Shown: positions 1-11,581 of the stretch, one piece after another
Numbering within the stretch: the stretch's first letter is position 1
How the letters are laid out: every line of letters begins with the position of its first letter
NCBI RefSeq assembly: GCF_030272615.1
Contig: NC_081413.1
Location: 561,861,010 to 561,925,009, forward strand
Source of the DNA: Cryptomeria japonica
Taxonomy: Eukaryota > Streptophyta > Pinopsida > Cupressales > Cupressaceae
DNA: 64,000 nt
Reading direction: 5' to 3'
Notes under the pieces: model-generated
The model's input: the letters and a program-made list of their open reading frames with translations, nothing else
Database searches by the model: none
Told to the model about the DNA's origin: nothing
Made by a program: the position numbers and the translations under genes

Positions 1-362
1 CCATGAAAAGATATGGTAGATGATACATAAAATGATTAACAAAGCACAAAGAAACAAGATAATTGATATGCTAATGGAGATGATGAAAAATGTAACAAAT
101 AAGAGGGAGGAAACTCCCCTTCAACACAAGCAAAGGCCTACCACAATGAAGAAGAAGCACAAGACCCTCGAATGTATGAAGCTACAAAGATGGTGATGGA
201 ATGATAAAGATATAGAAATATCATAAAATATGTTTATGAGAGAACATGCAAGAAAGATTCAATGGCTACCAAAGAGTAATTTGAGAGATTAGAGAGCATA
301 GAGAGACCACAGAGCTACAATGATTCTACCGCGACATTTTGAGATCTACTTAATATAGATAA
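1..362. other. Unassigned left flank
   Basis: This stretch lies left of copia element A. It is purine-rich and AT-rich, with no long open frame and no motif I recognise. It should be the insertion site of element A, but the five bases before the LTR (GATAA) have no matching partner on the right side, because the right end of element A is missing. Confidence 0.5.
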
Positions 363-750
363 TGTTGAGTTATAAAGAACACAGCAGAAAAATAAAATGA
401 AATAAAAAAACCAGACAATATGCACAGAAAGACAGAGACAAGAAAATTATAGTGGTTCGTCCAATCTAGACTTCATCCACTCTTTAAGTAGGGGGCAACT
501 CTTTTATTAAAATTATAGACGTGCAATACACAGCAACACTTAGCTATCTCTCTATATCTTTACATGCATAGACATTATCTCTATTAACCATCACAACAGC
601 GGGGATAAGCAACGGTTTTGGAATCATATTCTTCAGTTACATGAAGGCCCGAATGATTGGGCTTCACTGACAAGCAATGTTACAATGCAGAGTCGTTACA
701 ATCTCTCACTTGAAGTCCAATCATAGTTGCAATCAAAGTTGCACAGAGAT
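363..750 (-). repeat. 3' LTR of copia element A
   Basis: It starts TGTTGAG on the plus strand and matches 4986-5307 over about 322 bp with scattered differences. The outer 60 bp or so (685 to about 750), next to the polypurine tract, has no match in the truncated partner. The exact right edge is uncertain; an end at CA 743-744 or at the polypurine tract near 752 is possible. Confidence 0.75.
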
Positions 751-774
751 ATCCCCCCGCTTGGATCTTTATGG

Positions 775-2243
775 CTATGTCGTCAAAATACTGAGAGAAG
801 CTCTATAGAATTCGAACTTCTCCCGAGATACAACCTTTGTTAACATATCAGTCGGATTGGCTTTAGTATCAATTTTTGCCAAATGTAGCTTGCCTTCCTC
901 AAGACAATGACTAATGAAGTGATACTGAATCTCTATGTGCTTGGTGCGACTGTGAAAAGCTGAATTTTTAGCCAAATGAATGGCGTTGTTACTATCCAAA
1001 ACAAAGTAGAATTAGACTGCATATACCCCAACTCTCCAAACAATTGTTGTAGCCATATCATTTCCTTGGCGCCCTCAGTGAGAGCCACTTATTCAGCCTC
1101 AGTAGAGGAAAGAGCAACTATGGGTTGCTTACGAGAGGCCCAGTTGATCATTGCCCTGGTAAAAGTAAATGCATAACCAGTAGTAGAGTGCCTCTCATCT
1201 AAATCATCAGCCATATCAGGATCAACATAACCATAAAGTTTTGTATTCTCACCATTGAACCATAAAACATAATCAGAGGTACCTTTCAAGTATCGAAGAA
1301 TCCATTGCACCGCTTGCCAATGAGTTTTTCCCAGATTACTCATAAATTTTCTCACAACTTCCACTGCATGAGCAATATCTGGATGAGTGCAAACCATTGC
1401 ATACATAAGGCTTCCTACTGGAGATGAATACAGAACATTATCCATGTCATTCTCTTCTTCTAGAGTTGAAGGACACATCTCAGAAGACAACCAGAAATGG
1501 TTAGCCAATGCAGTAGAAACCGACTTACCATTTGACATATTAAACCTGTCCAAAACTTTTAAAATGTATTTCTCTTGAGACAATCTAATTTCTCATTTCT
1601 TTCGGATTATATCCATCCCAAGAATCCTCTTCGCTGCCCCTAAATATTTCATGGAAAAACGAAGAGCCAAATGCCTCTTTAATCCACTGACAATCTAGAC
1701 ACTAGTTCCAACAACCAACATATCATCAACGTAAAGCAAAAGAATGAGAAACTCACCAGTTGGAAGCCACTTGTAGTAAACACATGGATCTGATTCACAA
1801 TGAATAAAATTTTGTTGAGTCATAAAAATATCAAACTTTAGATACCATTGTCGCAGGGCTTGCTTGAGCCCATATAAACTTCGTTTCAACCTGCAACATA
1901 AGTGTTCTTCACTGTTTTTAATAAAGTCGTCAGGTTGCTCCATGTATAATTCCTCCTCAATATCCCCATGAAGAAATGTTGTTTTAGCATCGAGTTGCTC
2001 AAGTTTGACATCCAATGTAGCTGCCATACCCAAAACCAACTGAATCGTTTACATTTTCACAATCGGAGAAAATTTTTTAGTAAAATCAATGCCCTTTTGT
2101 TGAGCAAAACCTTTCACCACCAATCTGGCCCTGTATCATTTTTGTCCTCCATCTTCTTCTTTCAGCCTGTAGACCCATTTATTTTTCAAAATTTTATGAT
2201 TTGGTGGGGGAGTTACCAAATCCCAAGGATCATTTGCTCGTAA
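775..2243 (-). pseudogene. Copia A reverse transcriptase and RNase H, broken
   Basis: The open pieces are 2039-1695, 1583-1089 and 999-775. The first carries copia RT features: LDAKTTFLHGDIEEELYMEQ, then SLYGLKQ and the catalytic box YVDDM near 1715-1730. The second carries the RT/RNase H connection, including HPDIAHAVE, ILRYLKGTSDY, a Y-x-D core now reading GYVDPDMADD, and the ALSSTEAE motif. The last piece has the end of RNase H, with SRTKHIEIQYHF and the usual NPTDMLTK tail, stopping at 775. Frameshifts and stops separate the pieces. Beyond 2039 toward 2243, translated fragments match the RT N-terminal region in a different frame. Confidence 0.85.
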
Positions 2244-2365
2244 AGACTCCAACTCATCCTTCATAGCGTCCATCCTTTGCACCGAATTCACATCATTGTA
2301 GGCTTGTTTAAATATTTGAGGCTCTGTCTATTCAAAGAACAATGAAAAAAATAATTCATAATCAT

Positions 2366-4143
2366 CTAATTTGCTTGGATGTTTCCGTTCTCTTGTAGAC
2401 CTTCGTAGCTGAATACTCTGTCCAATTTCTTTGTTGGGCACTTCATCAAGACCCTCTGTATTTTCACCAGCAAATTCATTTCCACCATACTATGAATATT
2501 CACCTTGCAAAGCCCCTTGTGTTCGAATTTGAGTGAAAGTTGGTTGTGCGAATTTATTTTGGTCATTGGCAATGACTGATTCAAAGGCAAGATGTTGTGA
2601 CTGTTGGGAATTAGACTGTGACGTGGGAGTAGAAATCTGAATTTGGGGTTGGGTTGTGTCCAACAGTTGAGTTTGGCTAGTAGTGAAAGGAAGTCGCATA
2701 GCAGTGGATGGGTGGAATGTAACCCGAGGAACTCTTTGTATATGATTTCCATTGTCAAACAAATCAAATTTAATAAAATCAACATAAGTAGAATTCTGAT
2801 TGTGCAAACCTAAGAAAGACTTCTCATTAAAGATAACATCCCTGTTGCATATACATTTTTGAGCAACCGGATCCCACAAACGAAAACCAAATTGGTGCTC
2901 ACCATACCCCAGAAATACACACCTTTCGGATTTGAAGCCAATTTCGTTCTCTGCTCTTTGGGAATGTGAACATAAGCATCACAGCCAAAAACACGCAAAT
3001 GATTGAAAGAAATTATTTTACTAGTCCACCTCTCTTCCAAAATGTCAATATCAAGACGAGATGAAGGAGCATGGTTGATTAGATAAACCGTTGTATTACA
3101 TGCCTCTGCCCAAAATTCTTTCCCCAAACCAGCATTTGAGAGCATACAATGAGCTCTTTCCAAAATAGTCCAATTCAACCTCTCAGCTGCACCATTTTCC
3201 TAAGGTGTGAAGGGGATTGTTTTAATCCTTCAAATACCATTATCTGCACAAAAGTTGTCAAATTTTGAAGAGCAAAACTCACCACCATTATCCGTTAGTA
3301 GACATTTAATTTTCTTCCCAATCTGATTTTCAACCATAGCTTTAAAAATTTTAAATTTGGAAAACACCTCTGATTTTTTATGCAACATATAAATCCACAC
3401 TTTTTGAGTGAAATCATCAAGAAATGTAACAAAATAGTTTGCACCACCGATAGAAGTTACCTCCATAGGACCGAAAACATTAGAATGCACAAGCTCTAAG
3501 GGAGAAGATTTCTTCTCATGACCCATCTGCACAAAGCTAGTTCGATTTTGTTTGCCATAAAGGCAATGTTCACATAAAACCAAATCGATTGATTTAAGAC
3601 CTGGAAGTTGATCTCGTCGAAGCATAACTTCAAGACCCTTCTTGCTAATATGACAGAGCCTCTTGTGCCAAAGTTCAACATTGTTGTCCGTAACAGCCAT
3701 AGCAACTCCCACTTCATTATTGCACTCTAAAACATACAAACTTCCTAATTTATTCCCCTTTGCTAAAACCAACACACCTTTTGTTACTTTCCATGAATCC
3801 AATGAGAAATTAACATTGCAGCCTTGAGCATAAAGCTAGCTAACAGAAATCAGATTTCTTTAAGTGTAGGAACGTGTCTAACATCTTTTAAAATCCATTG
3901 TTTACCATTTTTCAGCGACAATAAAACATCACCCTTTCCTACAATATCACATTCTTTGTTATCCCCAAGAAAAACTTTACCAAATGAACCTACTTGATAG
4001 TTTGTGAAAGCACTCCGACATAGAGTAGCATGAAATGAGGCTCCAGAATCGAGAACCCATGAACTTGCATTTGTGTCACCAGCTGCCAGAACCAACACAC
4101 CATCATCTTGAGCAATTGCAGTATTAACACTATCATTTATCAC
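2366..4143 (-). pseudogene. Copia A protease and integrase region, broken
   Basis: 4143-3850 encodes the aspartic protease around SSWVLDSGASFHAT (active site DSGA), followed by the GDNKECDIVGKG strand. 3802-3230 carries the GAG-pre-integrase region (ELWHKRLCHISKKGL, then CEHCLYGKQ) and the integrase core. The first catalytic Asp of the core is replaced (HSNVFGPM instead of the usual H-T/S-D), while TDNGGEF is kept. The conserved TPQ-x-NG sequence after the core reads TP-stop-ENG at about 3203-3205, a Gln-to-amber change. 3178-2810 and 2879-2490 continue through the integrase C-terminal half and the variable linker before the RT. The region is non-functional. Confidence 0.85.
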
Positions 4144-4144
4144 T

Positions 4145-4920
4145 TTATTTTGAGCCTTTTTGTAATTCCAGTGCTTCTTGGTGTGTCCTGGTTTACCACA
4201 AAACCAACAGGTGCCATTTTTGCCTCTAGACTTTGAATGATGTGCAGATTTTGACCTTCCATTGTTGTTATGTTATCCTTGTTCATGAATTCTACCTCTA
4301 TTGCTTGCACTCACAGCAGTGAGTGCATCACCAAAGGAAGATTCTTGATTCTTCCTTCGCACGTCTTCGCTGAGAAGTGTAGCAGCAACCTCATCAAAAT
4401 TCAATTTAGTTTTGGCAGCCACCGATGTGCTAACTGCCATTACCACCCCTTCCCAACTATTTGGTAAGGAACATAGCAGCAAAATAGCTTTCATTTCATC
4501 ATCTAATGTGATTCCTACTGAAACCAATTGAGAAGCTAGAGTATTGAACTCATTGAGGTGATTTGACATAACTCTGCCTTCTTTCATCTTCAGATTATAT
4601 AACTTTTTCATGATAAAAACCTTGTTCAATGTTGAAGCAATCTCGTACAATGAGAATTACTTATCCCACAACTCCTTCGTTGTTTTATGTGCTGAAACAT
4701 TAAACAATACATTGTTTGAGAGTGATAGAAAAATCGTTGCTCTTGCTTTTTGATCGAGCTTTTCCCACTCTTCATCTGACAATTTGCCTTGCCCTTTCAC
4801 CTTTCCTTGCAATGCAGGCAAGAGATCCTACTTAATAAGCAGTGACTCCATCTGCAATTTCCATAAACCAAAATTTTGACCTGCAAACTTTTTGATCTTC
4901 CATTTATCTGCCTCATCCAT
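4145..4920 (-). pseudogene. Copia A gag (UBN2-type) with damaged zinc knuckle
   Basis: The ATG at 4920-4918 begins MDEADKWKIKKFAGQNFGLW, the usual N-terminus of copia gag. In-frame stops follow (LLIK-stop-DLL near 4830 and DK-stop-FSL near 4660). An open piece at 4650-4273 carries the UBN2 core with the LLCSLPNSWEG and KLNFDEVAATLLSEDVRRK motifs. Downstream, at about 4215-4160, the CCHC knuckle reads CWFCGKPGHTKKHW. The last metal-binding Cys is replaced by Trp. Confidence 0.85.
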
Positions 4921-4972
4921 GGCTCTGAAAGAACTTTACCGATTTGCAGAAAATCAAATCAAATTGTCCCAA

Positions 4973-4985
4973 CTCTAATACCAAT
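4973..4985 (-). other. Primer binding site of copia A (initiator-Met tRNA)
   Basis: The minus strand reads TTGGTATTAGAG directly after the LTR end, close to the canonical TGGTATCAGAGC complement of the 3' end of plant initiator-Met tRNA. This fixes both the element's orientation and the inner LTR boundary. Confidence 0.8.
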
Positions 4986-5310
4986 TGTTGAGTTATAAAG
5001 AACACAACAGAAAAATAAAATGAAATAAAAAACCAGACAACATGCGCAGAAAGATAGAGACAAGAAAATTATAGTGGTTCGTCCAATCTGGACTACATCC
5101 ACTCTTCAAGCACCTGGGCAACTCTTTTATTAAAATTACAGACGTTCAATACACACCAACACTCAGCTATCTCTCTATATCTTTACATGCATAGACATTA
5201 TCTCTATTAACCATCACAGCAGCTGGGATAAGCAACGGTTTTGGAATCATAGTCTTCAGTTACATGCAAGCCCGAATTATAGGACTTCACTGACATGCAA
5301 TGTTACATTG
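4986..5310 (-). repeat. 5' LTR of copia element A, truncated
   Basis: It begins TGTTGAG beside the primer binding site and aligns with 363-684. After about 5307 the sequences diverge abruptly. The missing part is the outer (U3) edge of the 5' LTR, so the element has lost its own 5' end. Confidence 0.75.
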
Positions 5311-5377
5311 CTAGGGATTTTAACACATTTGAACAATGTCGATAAGTTCAAGAATTCTTGTACTTGTCTACAAGACC

Positions 5378-5641
5378 CACGTTACACTTAATGGACTATT
5401 TCTTAGAAGAAAACCCCAAAAATTCACTGCTAGTCCACCACAGAAGAATCATCATTCCTATTACCAATATTGCGAACTCTATAACAGATTTGTAAAGGCA
5501 TGCTTTCCACTTGTTTTTCAGCTGCAGTTTGAATCCAATTGTTCAAATCAGCAATCTTGGGGTCATCTAAGATGATTTGAAGGTCCAAATGGTGAATATA
5601 ATCATCCAAGTGAAACAGAGCATTGCTAATTATAAATGAAT
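5378..5641 (-). pseudogene. F-box/LRR gene fragment (third paralogue, internally deleted)
   Basis: Two stretches match the intact F-box gene at 20056-21445. The stretch at about 5641-5515 matches exon 1 at about 21250-21132, covering the region just after the F-box. The stretch at about 5452-5378 matches exon 2 at about 20275-20208. They are in the same order as in the gene, so the leucine-rich repeats between them have been deleted. There is no open frame of use. The fragment lies directly beside the truncated 5' LTR of copia A, suggesting one deletion or rearrangement shaped this junction. Confidence 0.75.
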
Positions 5642-5871
5642 TAGGTCAATTAGCACATCTTAGAAAGAAAAGAATCAAAAGAAGCTGATATATAATTTTG
5701 TTTCACTTATTACTAATTGAAATCCAAACAGCATATCCATCCCATTTCATGTCCTAAACCTAACAATGTTGGCCATTTGAAAAACAGACAGTCTAAAAAG
5801 ATTGCATTAAGAACGGGAGGAATTCGTTGTTTCATCTAGAATATAACTATTTTCAAAATTTTGCCAACCTG

Positions 5872-7110
5872 TCACTTATATTCACAATATGTATAACAAA
5901 ATTGGCGCACTTCTTTCCACCCCATTGACCATCTTCTTGTGGCACTAGACAATCTTGATTTTGAGAACTCCTTTTTCAAATCTAGCAATTTATCTTTCCA
6001 CTTGTCTGGGCCAATATGGGCATGCACTATCTTCAAATTTGGTACTGTTAGTTCTCCTGCTAACATCTCATCTGATATCATCTCTTGCATCAAACATAAT
6101 GAGATTCAATAGATAATAATATCATTCTCTGTAGTCCATTTATATAGAACTAGGTCTATCATTTAACTTCAATTTGTACAAAATACTAATTTAGAAATAT
6201 TGATGGAAAAATTGCTCACACAATCTAATCCAAAAACTTACATACAAGATTGGAAACATTGGCCATTGAGGAGACTTATTAAGAACAGTAACACTAGGAA
6301 TTAACGGCATTGCCTTTACGATAACTCTTACGGATTCTGCTCTTGAAATTCCTTGCTATAATTTAAGCCCTTGGTATTGCTCACAATCCATGAGCTGGTT
6401 TCTGTCAACCGAGGGCAAGTCATTTGCAATGATATATCAAGGCTTAAAATTCCTAGATTTAGGTGCATGAGATTGGAGGAATGTATATTCAAGTTTTTCA
6501 ACCCCAAACAACCACGAATCGCCAAATTTCGAAGGTGTGGCAACAGGTCCATGAATCCTTCAAACATGGCATCGTCCATATTCAGAATAGTGAAACAAAA
6601 AATTGTTTTTCAGGGATCAGAAAACCCCAAAATTAGTGGGTATGTTTGGGAGATTGATAAATTTCAGTTGTAGGTTAATGAGGTTCTCACACTTAAAAAC
6701 AGAGTCCCCAATCTCCACCATGGAAGAATCTTCAATTCTCTTGCTAGTCATTGGATCTCTATTAGGAGATTTGTAGGGCAATACGTTCCACCTGTTTTTC
6801 AGTTGCACTGAGAATCCGATTGTTCATATTGGCAGCCTTAGCGTCATCCATGGCGATTTGAAGGTCAAACCAACAAAGATGATCATCGTGGTGGAGCAAG
6901 GCATTGTCAACTATGGCTTGTATCTTGTCATCCTTTTGCTTCTCAAAATATTGGCAACAATTTCTTCCAGAAGAATCGCCATCTCTAAGAGAGCATGGAG
7001 GAGTGTACAACATCTCTGTAAGAAATCTTTGACAGAATATGAGTTAAAAGAAAATCATCTGATAATGAAGACAGCCTGTCTGTTGCTGATGTTCTTGCCA
7101 TTTCTGCAAT
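5872..7110 (-). pseudogene. F-box/LRR protein pseudogene, paralogue of 20056-21445
   Basis: The minus strand from about 7110 encodes a recognisable F-box (DRLSSLSDDFLLTHILSKIS, then YRDVV). It is broken by a stop in place of Lys in the usual SKRW motif (near 6998) and by a frameshift before FEKQKDD. Further pieces match the intact paralogue: 7013-6762 (post-F-box), 6808-6617 and 6579-6328 (leucine-rich repeats), and 6093-5872 (exon 2, ending WSMGWKEVRQF). Both splice sites are lost. The donor context CAG-GT of the intact gene is CAATCT here (about 6250), and the acceptor CAG-G is CAAG (about 6085). The 5' and 3' flanks also match those of the intact gene, so the whole locus was duplicated. 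Confidence 0.85.
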
Positions 7111-7199
7111 CTTACTTTCTTCTACTGCGAAAGAAGCTGTGGAAATCTATAGTGAGCACCCACCACCGGGAAGTTGGAGTAACAAAGTAACAAAACAGA

Positions 7200-7912
7200 G
7201 ATTTATAATGTCAAGATTCAATCCATGTACATTTTGTGGGCCACCCTTAAATCACACACACTAAGCGTTGACCGCTTAGTGTGGTGCATGTGGGGCCCGC
7301 TCAATCTGTTCCGTTTCCAATCAGCGGTTAATTGGAGTTAGCAGCTCAGCCATATTATATTTAAATTCGATGTTCCCGCGCTGCAGATGACGGGATGCGT
7401 TTTACCATTCCCAAAAACTTGCATTGTTAATAAAACTGCGAGGGAAAAGTTTTAATTTCAAACTTAAACCTGGGAGTGATAAGTTTTTATTTCAAACTTT
7501 TAGATTAAAAAATTGTATATTTTATACTAAAGTATAAATAATTTAATCTAGAAGTTTATTACATAAGTTTTTTTATATTAATATTTAATATTAATAATTT
7601 ATTTAATCTGGATATATAAATTAGATTTGAAAATGTATTTTATATAGTAATAAAATAGTAAAAATAATATATATTTTAGAAATGAAGAAGAGAATATTGA
7701 AAGAAAATATATAATAAATTATCTTTATTGAATATTTGAAAATATACTTGAGACAAATTAAGTATAATAATAATGTTTTAGAAATTTTATGATTGTATAT
7801 GAATTTAGGTCAAATCTACATTTGTGGTTTTGATGTTCAATCTACAGTTTTAACTTGAATGCTATGATTTTAACTTTTTTATAGTTTTCAAATCTTTAAT
7901 TGTGAAATACCT

Positions 7913-7982
<70 letters not shown>

Positions 7983-10649
7983 TTCAACCTTTTTTATATT
8001 ATAACTATTTGAATGGGTATTTCTAGGAGTTTTAACATGGATACATTGATGTAATAATTTTTTTTTTTTAAATCACTTATACTATTGAAAATAAGAATAT
8101 AATATTCACATGAATATAAAAAAATATTCTAATTTTTATGGATACAACACAAATATATTAAAATGATTTTGGGGATAGTTACACATTCATTTTCATATAT
8201 GTTTATATCAATTCAATAAAAATCATTTCCAATTATTTTGACATACATAAATATATTTACAGATTAATGTAATAAGTTGAAACCACTTTTTGGTCATAAA
8301 GTGATACTTTTTTTCTTTAAATTAGATTTTTCATTTTTTCATAGTCTATCAAGTGATATATGACTAAAAATAAAATCCTCAAACTCATAAGTCTCAAAAA
8401 ATATACCTAACTATAGTATTAACTTAGAAAACAAAAAAAAAAAAAATCTTCATGCACCTCAAATTAAAATAGATCAAACTTAAGTAATCTTAATACTAAA
8501 GTGCAAGATGTTGTTCCTCAATTTCACTTAGTCTTTGTATCCCATTTAACTAACAAATTCATTGAATTCTCAAATAAAAGATTCACACATAGGTGAATCT
8601 AGGTCCTCATTAGTAGGTTCTAGCATGATCCACTCTACTTTTATGTTTCCCAACTTTTTCATCAAAATAGACTTATAATATCATGCATAAGTTTACCACA
8701 CTTTGATAAGTAGCTCTAAGATTCTTAACAATATAGGGCATAACAATATAATGATAAGTCCTTCATATAGTTAAAATTGCCTTGTGTTGGTTTTAGGCAT
8801 GATAAGAATTTTATTTTGTTAAAAAAATCAATCATATGGTGAATCTTTGTTCAAGTCAAAATCCTATGCCAAATCTTATGTAGTCATTTAGTTTGACAAG
8901 AATAACTATATATAATAATAATAAATATAGAGAATAATGTGTGGGTGATATAAACTCAACTTTGAGAAGATTTTGTATCTCTTGTTTGACTAGCATAACT
9001 ACCTTGGATTGTATTTTCCAAATCTCTTACTTATTATGTTTGGCCATAGGGTCTAAAATATTATTACATGAGAAATATTAAGAATTTCTTTACATGACCA
9101 CAACTTGGAATTTATCAAAATAAATGCACACATGTTCTTATATAAGCACCCAAAATAAATTATTAAATGCATGGGAGACTTTGATTTGAATTTTGAAATT
9201 TCATCATGACTAAAAATTTAACAATTTTAAGAATTTATCCTTGTCATTTTATACTTTGAAATGTAAAAAAAAAATCCAATTAAAAGAGTACTCATATGCT
9301 CAATAAATACTCTCATTATTAAAACAATCTAAGCTATCTTACATACACTTTAGATTCATGAAGTGTAGGAACACTTCACTTGGAGTAAGCAAATATATTT
9401 CATCCATATAAATAACATATAATTTTATTTATACTTATTAATTTTTCTTTGTATCCATATTTGTATAAGATTATAAATCTCAAATGTCATATCACTTATG
9501 TAGTAATGGAGCTCGAGAAGTACAAAATTATCATCAACAATATGACCAAATTTTGATTTCATATTTCATATGCACCCATCTCTATTAGGTTATTTGACAT
9601 CTTTATCAAGTTTTAATTTTGATCATTGGACTAATGTATGAGAATCCATGTATAATGAATAAACATAAAAATAATTAATAAAGAAGAACTTATCCTTGCA
9701 AGTAAAATTTCAATATATTGAAAATTTTGAATTGGATAATCCTCATGGAATTCATCCATGGAACCCCCAAAAGATTGTTGTATGCAAGAAAACATAGTGT
9801 TACAAGTCCCACATATTTTCTTTTATGCTTGTTTTTAGGCTATCTCATCCAACCACCCTTACAGAGCTTAGAATTTTTACTTAACTGTGTCTATTTAGCT
9901 AATTAGTGAAGGATCCCTATTTGTCAATTTTATTAATTTGTTAAATTCACAAACTTACCTAACCTTGAAACGACAATTAGCTTTTTAGATCTACATTTAT
10001 CTTTGATTTTAACATTTTTTTATATGATTTCCATATAATGTTAACTTATCCTTCTTCTAAGATTGGCGATCAATTTGCCTAGTTATCAAATATCCAATAT
10101 ACCCACCCTTGCTTACAACTTAGGGTTTCAAAACCATACATATTTTAGCTCTAACATACAAATATTATTTACTATAATAACTAACTATACATTATTACTA
10201 GATATAGATATTTAAAACTCAATATTTAAAGATAAAAAATAACAAAACATAAAAAAACCAATAATAAATTATTATTTTTCACATGATTGAATTATTTTAC
10301 CTCTGTTTATATTAGTGAAATTTACTCAAACTAAATAACTAAATACATTTGTTTAAGCAAGTCAATTTTGTCTTAAATTGTTTATCCGTCAAATAGCAAA
10401 AATATATACATGCAAATAAGTCTTCAACTTAAGAAAATTCATCTTTCAATTGATTTGTTTAATTTTTTTAATTTTTATGTTTATTGAATTTTCAATGATT
10501 TAATAAGATTTTTAATGATAATAATTCATTCTTAATCAAAATTATGTTCTTAATCACATATCATAATTGATAAAAAATATAATTTATTTATTGTTTAAGG
10601 ATATACAATAGATTAGGTGCAAATATTGGTGAGGATAATATTTGTTAAT
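7200..10649. other. AT-rich spacer, no gene recognised
   Basis: Apart from the (AT)n tract at 7914-7980 I see nothing assignable. The stretch is very AT-rich with many homopolymer runs, and the only open frames are short and without motifs. The first 100 bases or so (to about 7250) resemble the 5' flank of the F-box gene at 21480-21530, as expected for a duplicated upstream region. Confidence 0.6.
7914..7980. repeat. (AT)n microsatellite
   Basis: An uninterrupted run of about 33 AT dinucleotides inside the AT-rich spacer. Confidence 0.95.
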
Positions 10650-11552
10650 TTATTGTTCCAGCTTTTGAAATTTGTTGGATTGGATTGGAGGATTCAAACC
10701 TCCAACCACCCTCTCACAACTCTCACTCTCCAAATCCCTATTGGGGATCGAGTGGTTTCAACCACCGTCCCCACCCCTACCCCCACCCCCACATGTTGTT
10801 CTCGACCAGTGCGGCTCCGAGGATCTCGAGATATGAAATGCAGGGTTTAATATTTGTTAAGTGTGAGCCATGGAAATAGGGGCTTGTGTTTATCCAAGTC
10901 CACACACACCCACCAATTTACATTATTTTAAAACCATAAAAACAAGCCCGAAAATTTTAGAAAAGAATGTATAAGGTTATTTTGAGGGCCACTTTATTTA
11001 TTTTTTTGGAGATTTATGCATGTAATTGGGAGATATGGGGATATTGTAAAATATTATTGTTAACTTCATTTTAGCATGTAAAATAGTATTTAAGGGGGGT
11101 GATTTTTGTGTTGGAGGACATGGGAGATTGGAGAGTATTGTGAGATTTTTGGAGAATCGAACAATTTTAAGGAGTTTTTTTGTGATAGTTAATTGTTTGT
11201 CTTTGTGCATTGGGAGCTTGAATTTAAGCTTGTTGTATGTGAGTGAATAACTTTTTATAATTCATTATCGTCCGAGGAGACATAAGGAGTCTTTGTAACC
11301 ATAGAGGTTCTTTGTAACCATTTTCTGGAGTTGAACCAAGGATCAACCATTCCATTGGAGGGACCCGGAGACATAGCCAATTGGTGAACTCCGTTATCAA
11401 CTTGTGTTTTGTCTTCTCTCTTCTATTCAATTTATCACTATTTGATTATTATGTTTATTTAAGCAATTTGATTGTAATTTCAAGACCTTGATTTAATCAT
11501 TGTAAGAGTTAACATCTCACATTCAACAATCATAGATCCTAACATCAGATCA
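10650..11552 (+). repeat. 5' LTR of element B, outer end missing
   Basis: It aligns with 13838-14793, from the TTTTGAAATTTGTTGGATTG stretch through to the terminal TCAGATCA. It lacks about 70 bp that the 3' LTR has at about 13908-13976, including that copy's CTATATAAA box, so this copy probably lacks a promoter TATA. It contains a C-rich run at about 10765-10793. Confidence 0.75.
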
Positions 11553-11554
11553 AG

Positions 11555-11566
11555 TGGTATCGGTTT
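11555..11566 (+). other. Primer binding site of element B
   Basis: TGGTATCGG lies two bases after the LTR terminal CA and is a partial match to the initiator-Met primer sequence TGGTATCAGAGC. It supports the LTR boundary and the plus orientation. Confidence 0.6.
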
Positions 11567-11581
11567 TTCTTTGACTAGTGT

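Larger units (their letters stand above)
363..5310 (-). mobile_element. Ty1/copia LTR retrotransposon A, decayed, 5' LTR truncated
   Basis: Seen: two similar LTRs (363 to about 750, and 4986 to about 5310) enclose gag, protease, integrase, reverse transcriptase and RNase H remnants, all on the minus strand and in copia order. A primer binding site matching initiator-Met tRNA (minus strand TTGGTATTAG) abuts the right LTR at 4973-4985. A polypurine tract (GGGGGG, minus strand) lies at 753-758 beside the left LTR. The element runs right to left. The right (5') LTR matches the left one for about 322 bp and then stops, with F-box pseudogene sequence following at once, so the outer end of the 5' LTR has been lost. 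No target-site duplication was found. Frameshifts and stops show it is inactive. The domain sequence resembles the Tnt1-like copia group. Confidence 0.9.
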
